Shown: positions 1 to 9,994 of the stretch, piece after piece
Position numbering within the stretch: position 1 is the first letter of the stretch
How the letters are laid out: the number at the start of each line of letters is the position of its first letter
Assembly (NCBI RefSeq): GCF_008831285.2
Contig: NC_045144.1
Span: 11,201,672-11,265,671 of the forward strand
Direction of reading: 5' to 3'
Length of the DNA: 64,000 nucleotides
DNA from: Nymphaea colorata
Taxonomy: Eukaryota > Streptophyta > Magnoliopsida > Nymphaeales > Nymphaeaceae
Notes under the pieces: generated by a model
The model's input: only the letters and a program-made list of their open reading frames with translations
Told to the model about the DNA's origin: nothing
Database searches by the model: none
Program-made: the position numbers and the translations under genes

Positions 1-1382
1 CGTCTTCCCAGTTTGCAAGTCCTGAAATGAACATAAACCATAGTCAAATGTAACACGACAGTGTAAGTCATTAATCAATTGTCCAACTGATAACAAATTT
101 GTTGGGAACTTAGGAGCATATAACACATTAGGAATAGTCATAGACTGAGAAATCTTGATATCACCATAACCCAGAATAGGTGACCATCTACCATCTGCAA
201 GTTTCACATGACGTGCCTGAGGCAACATGTGTAGCACAATAAACATAGAAGGTTTACTACAAAAGTGGCTCGATGCTCCGGAATCAATAATCCAAGTAGT
301 ACCTGTATCATGTGAGACACTATCAACAGACATAGCACTGTCTATCATGACTGTAGAGGCCAACGGCTGGGAAGATCTGAGTGCTAGGAAGTCCTCATAC
401 TCAGACTTGTTGATGCTCACTGTCACTGTCTCAGGGTAAGAAGGAGATAAAGACCCACCTACAATTGATGAAGCTACCTGAACAGACCCAATAGGAGATG
501 GTAAAGAATTCTTGCCCTGCTTAGATGCAACATTTCTTCCTAGGGATGCACCGGAAGGACGACCATGTTTATCCCAACATCTGTCTTCTAAATGTCCTAC
601 TTTACCACAATAGGTGCACTGAAATCTTCCCCTACCTCCTCCTGACCCACGACCAATGCCTCTCCCCTTGAATAAACCGCGTCCACGACCTCCTGAGGCT
701 ACCAAGGCCGAAGCCTGTAAGTCACTAGAGGGCTGAGAAAGAGTCACAGCAAGACGACTGAGTCTGTTGTAGGCGTCAGCTAGGTCAGGGATTTCTGCTC
801 CTGTCAACATCTGAGCCTTTGCTACAACATATTCAGGGGAGAGACCCTGTAAAAACTTCACAACCATAGACTGTTCACCATGAGTTTTATGACATGTTGG
901 ACATGGGGGACGTAATGCTTTAAGTCGTTCATTGATGGACTTGAGGGAAGCGAAGTACTGAGCAAGACTTTGATCACCCTGTTGCAAATTAAGTAATTCC
1001 TCCTCCACCTGCAATATCTTGCTAACATTCTTGTCATTTGAGTAAGTTTGTTTCAAGAAATCCCACATTTGATTGGCCGAGGTATAGTATGCAATAGTTT
1101 TGATGCTATTTGTGGTTGCACACTATCCATGATCCATGACATGACAATATTATTATCTCCCTTCCATGAAGCATATTTTCCACTCTTTTCGACAGACTCA
1201 TTTTCTTCTATAACATGCTCCTTCTCATGTCCAATCACTGACATCATAAACACATAAGACCAAATCTCATAGTTAGATCCATCTAACTTTACCGTAGAAC
1301 CATAAGAGAATGGGTTTCCTCCACGTTTAACCTCATGAGAAAAATCGGTCCTGAGATTTTCAGCCATTGCAAATCTATCCAC
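1..1382 (-). pseudogene. copia-1 gag and protease start, one frameshift
   Basis: Gag packages element RNA and the protease cleaves the polyprotein. Translation starts at 1382 (MDRFAMAENLRTDF). A GSNYEIWS motif near residue 35 is typical of the copia gag N-terminus. The frame breaks in an A run at 1098-1101; one missing A explains it, because the next frame continues at once with ANQMWDFLKQTYS. From there the reading is open to the window edge: a gag helix-rich part, a Gly/Arg-rich stretch, a CCHC zinc knuckle CTYCGKVGHLEDRC near 600 and the protease motif WIIDSGASSHFC near 285, whose D-S-G triad is intact. The only defect seen is the single-base slip. A sequencing error or programmed slippage there cannot be excluded, but copia Gag and Pol are normally in one frame. 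Confidence 0.85.
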
Positions 1383-2262
1383 AAGGGATCGACCACCACA
1401 GGCAAGAGAAATTATATATATATATATTGAAAAAGAGACTGATCAGCAAGACCAAACTTCCCACACAGCCACATTAGATGCACAAGAGCAAGCAAACCGC
1501 TGTCCAACTGTTGACAGCAACCCACGGCCAACAAAAAACAACAATCTGAAAAAAAACTGGTCGCAGGCAGCTTCAAGGCAGAACAGGGCTGAATCTTCTA
1601 AAATCCACCAAAATTCATCCAGAGCTCAGATCGAGCTGAATTTTGGACTGAAGCTTGCTGGGATGATTATCTACAGAATCCCAAAAGATGGGGGGCAAAT
1701 GCCCACCCTAAGGTCCACTCGTTGTCAAGGCAAGGAGCTGGACTGTCGCCTGTCACAGGCTGTTTCAGAATAGGGCAGGGCAGCTCCTCCTCACGATCTC
1801 AGCAGCAAGCAAATCCAATCTTAACCAACCAACAACTTGTCTATTTATGTATCTAACGCAGCTGTACCACACATTAATTTTCACACATCATGGATAACGA
1901 CATCAGATAAATGTAGTCAACGTAAACTGCCACAAAAAAATCATAAAGATCAGTCCTCCACTTGGCTGCCTTGATCATAGACCACATCAACCCATAAGAG
2001 TCCAGATGACTGGAGTCTATTCACGCATACTTCCTAGCATGAATAGACTCCTCCACCTAGTTCCGTTGCTGGAAATCAGTCAACTAGAACAGATGAGAAG
2101 AGAAGAAGGAAGAGACGGAAGAAGAGAAAGGAGAGCAAGACGGTGGAAGAGATAGCCTGAGAAGGAGAAGGAGGGTTGCCGGCTGTTCACGTCACGTCGC
2201 CAGATTCACGGACGTCTGCAGCCTATCGCCGGCTGTTCAAGTTGCGTCGCCAGTCACGTCCC
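1383..2262 (-). other. copia-1 untranslated leader
   Basis: This 880-base stretch lies between the primer-binding site and the gag start and has no long open frame. It contains a short AT repeat near 1413-1427 and GCAGG/CAGGC-rich segments around 1560-1770. No gene is visible in it. Confidence 0.6.
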
Positions 2263-2274
2263 GCTCTGATACCA
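2263..2274 (-). promoter_or_regulatory. copia-1 primer-binding site
   Basis: On the minus strand the bases directly after the LTR read TGGTATCAGAGC, the usual plant copia site complementary to the 3' end of initiator Met tRNA. It abuts the LTR end with no gap and fixes the element's orientation. Confidence 0.92.
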
Positions 2275-2507
2275 TGTTGCAGCCTTGAAACGTGGAGAGA
2301 GAGAGAGAGAGAGGGCTGAAGACGTGAGAGTTGAGAAGAAAAGAACTCGTTCAATTCACTAACCCTAATCTCTATTATAAAGAGATTAAGGTCAAAAGAA
2401 GATTTATAAATTACATCAATCTAAAATAAAGAAAATATTAAAGAGATCTTATAACTCTTTAATATTACAAAGAACCACCTAGAAACATAAACATTCTTAT
2501 TTCAACA
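2275..2507 (-). repeat. copia-1 5' LTR, 233 bp
   Basis: The minus strand begins TGTTGAAATAAG and ends GGCTGCAACA next to the primer-binding site, giving TG...CA ends. It contains a GA microsatellite at about 2295-2314. The partner LTR is outside the window, so insertion age cannot be judged. Confidence 0.85.
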
Positions 2508-4394
2508 CATAAAATAATGAGGTGCGACGACACAACAATTCAAAAGGAAATGAGCCATGCAATTCAAAACAATGGGGTAACTTTCTATTATATAATCAAT
2601 TTCATTTATACAAAAATCACATTAGCACATATGAAAAAAATGTCTCAAACCATAACTGTGATGCCTAACAAAAACAAGACATCAAAGAGACAAAATCGTG
2701 ATGCGCTGGCACTACAAAAGACCCAAAACCTTCCCAATAAGATGTGAGTAAAGCCATCTAATCAACCTGCTGCCCCGGGTCCGTCAAAACCTGAAAAAGG
2801 AAACAACTGAAGACTTAGCCTTCGCAGTATGACAACAAGCCAGATAAATCCCCAACCCTCTAAGGTAAGGGCTCAAATAAAAGATATAACGAATATGAAA
2901 GCAAATCACTATCATGTCGTGATTGGACATAGAGTCTCATGATTTGTCAAGAAGGTCCCTCACATAAATCACGACACGTGAAGGCCACTCAAATGCCACA
3001 CTTAACACATTTCACAATCACATTCAGTTCACGCATTTTCACTTCGTTTGCATACACTTTGTTTACATTCACATTCTTTCATTTACATTAACTTTAGCGA
3101 ATTGACAGTTCTTGTGGGTGCAAACACAGGCACGTGCACACCGCGGGTGGTCTACAGCCGGGAGACAACCCCCGTGGTGGCCCAAAACAATATGAATCCA
3201 TCCACGGTGCAGCGGAACAGCACTCGTCCATGGGTGTATGAATTCCAAGGAGAGATACTCAGACTTCCCTAGGACACCCAATTTGGGAAGGCGGGAGCCC
3301 AACGCTCCAAGCTCATCACACAACAGTACCCTGGGGCCTTGCACCACCTGCGCTTCGAACAGGCGAGACCAGTGGCGAAGGTGGGACAACTCCCAAACAC
3401 ATTGCCACATCCCACTGGCCTCTCATCTTTTGTTCTTTCTTGCTTATCATAATGAAAATACATTCACAAAATGTCCGGTTAGCTCATGAGGTTGGTTCCC
3501 TATACGAGTGCGCCCATACCTCCAAATGCCTCCACACGAGGGCTACACATATTATTAACATTCTTAACTAGCCGTTATCACATTATGGGTACATCTACCC
3601 TTCAATCTCATTCAATTGCATTATTGTCCATGGTAATACATATGCAACAAATCACAACATTCACATTCATTAAAATTCACATTTATCAAATACATCAATC
3701 ATATCTTTCAAAACTTAGCTGAATCCTGGAGAGTAGTCTCGATTCGTGATTGGTCATAGCTATCCTATGCAATTATCATTCTATGATGCTCTCTAATGCA
3801 CAATCGGGGTTGAGGAGATACTCAGCTCGATACCTCACCTCATCTGTCCTAGACAGTTATCACTTCTAGCATGCATAAGCAATTGCGTAGTAATTTTCAA
3901 AACAAACTTCTAATGACTTTCCAAAACAAACTTATCACATAACAAATCATTCACATGCATACATACATTCACTCGCAACATAATCAATTCAATCACATCA
4001 CAATTATAGTATGCCATGATCCTGAAAACATACATTCACCATTTGACCGCAGGTAGGGATTTGCCTAGAATGTGGCCATACCTGTTGCACGTCCACAAAA
4101 CACTTCGAAACACCTCGAGCTACAAACTGTGTTGCTCAAGGTCGACTTGATGTGTCGGTACACCTGCAAACACAATCAAAGATAAGTTCTCTATTCGCAT
4201 TGCTTTACAGTTAATACAAATCTAACAATACACATTCACGCATGTCATTGCCTCAAGAGGGTATCGACCCACAAAGTCCTCGAAAAGGTCACTTTCCAAC
4301 CCTCGAGGTTGTGACCAAACGATCTATGTTTCGAGCTTTCAATTCAACCAATCACTAATACACTTTTCACTTGCTTTCATTTGAGTCGTCCTCC

Positions 4395-7166
4395 TGTGCA
4401 ACCTTCTCCACCATCCTTCTGCCCGCATGCTTTTTCTCTCTCTCTCTCTGCTCGAGCTCTCACTCCCTCACTCACGCTCTCTCGCCCTTGCTGTCTGCCT
4501 CTCCCCTCTGTCTGAACTCTCACCTTACCGCCAGCTCTTTCCCTAACTATCTCTCCTGTGCTACCCTCTCTTCACCGCTAGACCCACTCTCACTGTCTTT
4601 CCCTCTCCCTCAACTGAGCTCTCTCCCTCTCTATTTTGGGTCTCCTCTCACTTGCCGCGTGTGTCTCCCTCAACTGAACCTCATTCCCATAGCTGGATGT
4701 CTTCTTCTGATGACAGACCCCTCTCTAAAACATTCTTCCCGCTGATTTTGACTCTTTTGGTGGCTGTTGGATTGAATTGCAGTTTGGGGACACATTCTTT
4801 CCCTCTTAGCAGCGTATAGACGGTGTTGGGAGGTGGCGGCAATAGTAAATTTTAGCTATTTGGGGGATCACTCGTACACTTGAGGTGGCTGCTGGGAGCA
4901 TTGCAGCAGTTTGGACTCAAAAATTGGGGTGAGCAAGGCTTAATCGGGCCTAAATTGTCAAATATTTGTTGTTGGAGCATGTATAATTATTAATGGAGCA
5001 TGCTAGATTTAAGATTTGATGAATTAGAATGCATGTTAGCAACATTACTATTTTGGGAAAGGTCTAAGACTAATTTGGAGGGACGATGATCCATGTCTAC
5101 AATGATCTTATATGTTGGGTTGATTTTCGAAGCGATTAGGAAACATGGTAGAGCTTGTGATGTTGTGGAGAAGGTTTAGAACCATTTTAACGAGCTTGGA
5201 AAATATTGCTTCTATTGATGTGCATATGCGTTGTATGTTGATAATCTTAATTGTGGAGAAGACGCTTCAACTAAAGAAAGCAAGTGAGAAATGTGTTAGT
5301 GATAGATTGATCGAAGCCTTGAGTTTTGACGTTTGGTGACAATGTCAACAAGTTGGGAAGTGGCCCTCTTGTTTATGTTTTATACTTATATAAATTGTAA
5401 AGCTAAGTGAGTAGAGAACTGATCGCTTGATTATGTTTGCAGGTACACCGGGCACATCTAGTAGACCTTGAGCGACCAGATTCGAAGCTCAAGGTGTTTC
5501 GATTGCTTTGTGGACGCGTGGCAGGTATGGCAACATTCTAGGCGAATCTCTGCCTGGGGTCAAATGGTGAATGTGTATTTTCATGATCATGGAATCCTAT
5601 GATTGTGATGTGATTGGATTGACTGTGTTGTGATTGAATGTATGTATGCGGTTTGAAGCTCGAAGCGTTTTGGGTGTTTTGTGGACGCGCGACGGTTATG
5701 GCGACATTCCAAGTGAATCCTTGCATGGGGTTAAATAGTGAATGTGTGTTTCAAGGATCATTGGATCTTATGATTGTGATGTGATTGAATGATTGTAATG
5801 TTATTGAATGAGTGTATGAATGAGAGTTAAATGCTTATGTGAGTAGTTTTGTTTTAAAAAGCTCTACGCAATAGCATTTGCATGCTAGATATGATAACTG
5901 CTTAGGACAGATGAGGTGGGGTATCAAGTCGAATATTTCCTCGACCCCAATTGTACATTAGAAAGCATCCTAGAATGATAACTACATAGGACAGCTACGA
6001 ACCAATCACAGATCAAGACTACTCTCCAGGATTTGACTAAGTTTTGAAAGATGTGATTGATGTATTTGATAAATGTGAATTTTGATGAATGTGAATATTG
6101 TGATTTGTTGCATATGTATTGCCGTGGGCAATAATGCAATTGAATGAGATTGAAGGGTAGTTGTACCCGTAATGTTATGACGGCTAGCTAAGAGTGTTAA
6201 TGATATGTGTAGCCTTCGTGTAGAGGTATGTGGAGGTATGGGTGCACTCAGAGAGTGAGCCAACCTCATGAGCTAGCCAGTTATTTTGTGAATGTGTAAT
6301 CATAATGATAAGAAAGAATAAGAGATGAGATGCCAGTGGATTGTGGCAATGTGTTTGGGAGTTGTTCCGCCTTCGCCAATGGTCTCGCATGTTCGGAGCG
6401 CAGGTGCGCAAGGTCCCATGGTATTGTTGTGTGATGTTCTTGGAGCATTGGGCTTCCGCCTTCCCAAACTGGGTGTCCTAGGGAAGGCTGAGTATCTCTC
6501 CTTAGAATTCACACATCTATGGACGAGTGCTCTTCCGCTGCAGCAGGAATGGATCCATATTGTTTTGGGTCACCACGGGGGTAGTCTCTTGGCTGTAGGC
6601 CGCACCTGGTCTGCATGTGCCTGTGTTTGCACCCACAGGAACCATCAATTCACCAAAGTTAAAGTAAATGAAAAGAATGTGATTGTGAATGTGAATGAAG
6701 TGTATGTGAATGTAATGAATATGCATGAAGTTAATGTGATTATGAATTATGTTGAATGTCCATTGAGTGGCCTTGGCAAGTCGTGTGATTGTATGCCCTA
6801 TCACGACATGATAGTGATTGTAATTGATAGTGGTTGTTTTTATTTTTCTTTTAGGTTTTGGCAGACCTGGGTCAGTAGGTTGATCAGATGGTTGAGAGGT
6901 TTTGGATCTTTTGTAGTGTTGGCGTGTCATGTTTTGGTCTCTTTGACGTCTTGTTTTTTGTTAGGCATCAAAGTTGTGGTTTGGGGCATGTTTGTCATAT
7001 GTGCTGACGTGATTTTTGTATAAATGAAATTGATTATATAATAGAAAGTTGCCCCATTGTTTGAAACTGCATGGCTCATTTCCTTTTGAATTGTTGTGTC
7101 GTCGCACCTCAATGTTTTATGTTTATAAAAAAAATTATTTGAGGGTCAAAAGGTTGAGGTGTGACA
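4395..7166 (+). mobile_element. Chromovirus-family LTR (inner copy), 5' truncated
   Basis: This plus-strand LTR is nested in an LTR of the same family. It is collinear with 31.6-34.3 kb and ends precisely at GTGTGACA (7166), the family 3' end. Its 5' end is missing by roughly 220 bases. Together with the gap in the outer LTR this fits one deletion across the left junction after insertion. It carries a pyrimidine-rich tract at 4425-4720, a (TC)n run at 4435-4449 and a tandem duplication at 5481-5823 not seen in the other copies. No primer-binding site follows it, so it is a solo LTR. Confidence 0.85.
5481..5823 (+). repeat. 171-bp imperfect tandem duplication within LTR
   Basis: Two adjacent units begin TTCGAAGCTC (5481) and TTTGAAGCTC (5652). 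Both continue through TTTGTGGACGCG and GATTGTGATGTGATTG at matching offsets. The LTRs at 32.7 kb and 22.5 kb carry this block once, so the duplication is private to this copy. Confidence 0.75.
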
Positions 7167-7743
7167 GTAAGGTTGTGCACGTGGAGACAGTGAGAGAGGG
7201 GAAACCAAGGGTTTGGGTGAGGGAGAGAGCTAGAGCAGAGAAAAAGGATGGGCGAGGGAGTGAGATAGCACGAGCAGGAGAGGCGAAGCATGGCAAGGGA
7301 GAGAGAGCGTGGGCAGAGAGTGTTCAGACAGAGAGGAGAGACATAGGAGACAGGGAGAGAGCTCGAGTAGAGAGAGAGAGATAGCATGCAGGAAAGAGGA
7401 GGGCACTGACAGAGAGGGGAGAGGGTTGCGCAGGCGGGAGGAGGAGAAAAAAAAAGAAGATAGAAAGGGGAGGAAGAGGCAGAGAGAGGTCGAGAGGGCT
7501 TACCAGCGCCACCGCCGTCGTCGCCCTTCCTCCACTGGCCCAAGCATCGTCGTTGCACCCTCGTCTGCCTCCTGTTCTCACACGGTCGAGCCAGAGGAAA
7601 AAGGCAAAGAGGAAGACGAGGGAAAAGAAGGAAAGACGAGGGAGAAGATGCGAGAGAAGAGCCTCTTGCGCAACAGGCTCTTCACGCAAGCAAGTTCAGG
7701 TCCGGAACCGACCGGGCCCACCCTAAAAAGGTCGAGTGTTACA

Positions 7744-8820
7744 GATGATAGATGTGAAAGTATTCTCACACATTAAATTGATTAAGCACAATGGTTGTTT
7801 ATTTACTTTATGAAAATATTTGCTCATGACTTGAGTTATCATTATGATGTGGGCAATGACTTGGGGCCGGTTTTATATTTTTAGGTTGATGGTATAAGGG
7901 AAAAGTCTGAGAGTGGTACAGTATACTGGAAATGAAAAGTTTGAGATCGGCACATATTAAGACTATAAAGAGCTGAACCCAACTGTCAAATATAAAAAGG
8001 GGCTAGGTTCGTGGCACAGGAATCTAGGGACCCATGAGCAGAACCTTCCATGAATGTAGGGATTGATAAAGTGCTCCTTTCCTAGACTACTTAAAGGAGT
8101 CCATCCTCGTCGTGAGGTAGCAAGTGTGCAATGCAGTTATTGTTGTAGTGCTATTGAGCTCAATGAAATGTGCACCATGGTAGTGGTTACCCCAAACTAT
8201 GTTAATATTTCTGATGACTTAGTGTTTGGGACTGTAAGCTGCACAATGGTTTGCCTTAAATACACCGACGAGCTGGGTGGCATCGTGTGATCTTACTCAG
8301 GCAGGTGCATGTGTATGCATCATAAAAATTCATGAAATTTTGAAATATCTATTTATTTGTTTGTTTGTTTATCTACTTTCTTTATGTTGTTTGAGACTAA
8401 GACTTGAGAGTCGTGGCTCTCCAACATATATATAAAGTAGTGCTGGGATTCTAGTGCAACTTTTTATGTTGCTGGGAAAAAATGTGACAATGTCATATAC
8501 ATTTTCCCAATATACTTTTGTTTGTACATTCTAGTGCAACTTTTTATGTTGTTTGAGACTAAGACTTGAGAGCCGTGGTTCTCCAACATATATATAAAAG
8601 TGTTTTTTTATTAATAAATGTTCCCATTAGCAACATTATCTGGTAGGATCGATCATGCGGTGCGCTAATTACATAGGCAAGTTATCTGCACGCAATAGAT
8701 AGATCAGGTCTACACCAACTACGTAGGTGTGATATTGTTCTACTACCGCTACACATAAAAACTTTGTATCTATATGCTTGTCATGATTAGTTGTATATGA
8801 CATTAGAACATTACATTTAA
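7744..8820 (+). other. Probable 5' LTR region of gypsy-A
   Basis: This noncoding stretch precedes the primer-binding site and ends ...GAACATTACA (8815) a few bases before it. The second LTR is absent, so its left limit is unknown. It holds the duplicated block at 8381-8598 and no gene. Confidence 0.4.
8381..8598 (+). repeat. Direct repeat in gypsy-A LTR region
   Basis: A block of about 56 bases, starting TTTATGTTGTTTGAGACTAA and ending in ATATATATAAA, occurs at 8381-8437 and again at 8543-8598 with only two or three differences. The spacer holds the start of another repeat, TTCTAGTGCAACTTTTTATG, which also recurs beside the second copy. Confidence 0.8.
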
Positions 8821-8834
8821 TGGCATCAGAGCAA
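8821..8834 (+). promoter_or_regulatory. gypsy-A primer-binding site, mutated
   Basis: TGGCATCAGAGCAA differs from the initiator-Met tRNA complement TGGTATCAGAGC by one base within the first 12. Its place between an LTR-like end and gag supports the call. Confidence 0.65.
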
Positions 8835-8954
8835 CCCCATTCTTTTCTCAGATCCACCTCCGATCATGACATCATCCAGTAGGTGAGCACCAGTTAAAAG
8901 TGTAATTGATAAGATGTTGAGAAATCCATTATGAGTTGCTTTAAATAAAACAAG

Positions 8955-9990
8955 TTGATAAGTTACCTAATAAGAAATAAAAATTTGTGCATTGTAGAGA
9001 GTAAAGCCTTAATTCACCAAAGAATGTCTCAGTATACCAGACAGAGGTCATGGCAAGATCCCATTGAAACTAGTGGTGGTCAGGAAAGAGACGTGGGTCA
9101 TCAACTAGGACACCAGGTTCATCTTATGGAGATCCTACAGACAATCTCTGGGTCTATGCAGACCTTGAACCAAGCAAGCACCCAGTCATTAGATTTTGGC
9201 TTCACCATCAGAGCCGACTGTGGTACAACAAGCAATTAATGGAAACCAACATAAACAATTCATGAACTTGAATCTACCAAAATTTACAAGAGGTACAAAT
9301 GCTAAAAATTGGTGGAAAATCATTGAGTAGATAGAGTTTGATAGTCAGGTGGTGACATGGGAGCAATTCAGGCAGAATTTTATTGGGAAGTATATTCCTG
9401 ATCATGTCGAGGAAAGAGGGATACAATAATTCCTTGACTTGGCTCAACACGGTAGAACTATTGAATAGTATATCTTTGTGTTCCATCATCTGGAAAAGTA
9501 CTGCCCTGAATACATACACTACTAACAAGGCCAGAGTGAATAAATTTATTAGGGGGCTGAATGATAGTTTGAGGTTGAGAATGGTGGGAACAAGTCTTGT
9601 AAACCTAACACAGACAATTGAGAAAGTGACTCAAATACAAGATAGTCAAATTCAAGGTCAATGAAAAAGAAAGTTTTATGGGTCTGAATCATCACCTCGA
9701 GCCCCAACTAAGAAACCTTTTTTGCCTAAGTACAGGCTCTTTTCATCACCCCCATATCATAAACCCTTCCCCCAAAACAAGTCTAATCATGAAGAATGTC
9801 AATTTTGCCACCGACTACATTTTGGGAGACCTTGTCCTAGACTCACAAGGGCATATTTGAATTGTGGTGAACAAGGACATTTCACTTAAGAATATCCTAA
9901 GAGACAATATTTCCACCATCAGGATCACCTCAAACCAGACCTACTCAGCCACCACAACCTACAAATAAACCTTTGACCAAGAAAGTACCA
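8955..9990 (+). pseudogene. gypsy-A gag remnant
   Basis: This is a broken Gag reading frame. Recognisable parts, in order, are RGTNAKNWWKIIE near 9293, SQVVTWEQFRQNFIGKYIPD at 9343-9402, KFIRGLNDSLRLRMVGTSL near 9544 and a zinc knuckle tail NCGEQGHFT near 9860. The parts lie in more than one frame with several stops, for example within WWKIIE*IEFD. It is the same Gag type as the one at the right edge of the window (KFVHGLWDGLRSKV). Not functional. Confidence 0.8.
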
Positions 9991-9994
9991 GGAC

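Larger units (their letters stand above)
1..2507 (-). mobile_element. Ty1/copia retrotransposon copia-1, 5' part
   Basis: This is the 5' portion of a copia-type LTR retrotransposon read on the minus strand: 5' LTR (2275-2507), primer-binding site, leader, gag and the start of the protease, then the window edge. It sits inside the terminal part of a chromovirus LTR, because the flank right of 2507 resumes LTR sequence that is repeated at about 21.04 kb. The rest of pol and the 3' LTR must lie left of the window. Apart from one frameshift in gag the visible coding part is open, so this is one of the younger insertions here. Confidence 0.9.
2508..7743 (-). mobile_element. Chromovirus-family LTR (outer copy), interrupted
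   Basis: Segments 2508-4394 and 7167-7743 are collinear with parts of the complete minus-strand LTR at 20985-24163. The outer end is ...GAGTGTTACA at 7743, which is the LTR 5' end TGTAACACTC on the minus strand. No polypurine tract abuts that end, so this is a solo or a 5' LTR rather than a 3' LTR. The piece matching about 22.89-23.53 kb of the complete copy is missing at the 4394/4395 junction. The left end is cut by copia-1 and lacks its terminal ~45 bases in this window. Open frames here are short and the sequence is noncoding apart from a recurrent LTR frame at 3069-3410. Confidence 0.85.

Noticed and set aside
2508-7743. Possible complete chromovirus between two inverted LTRs
   Set aside because: There is no primer-binding site, polypurine tract or coding region between them; nested solo LTRs explain the structure.
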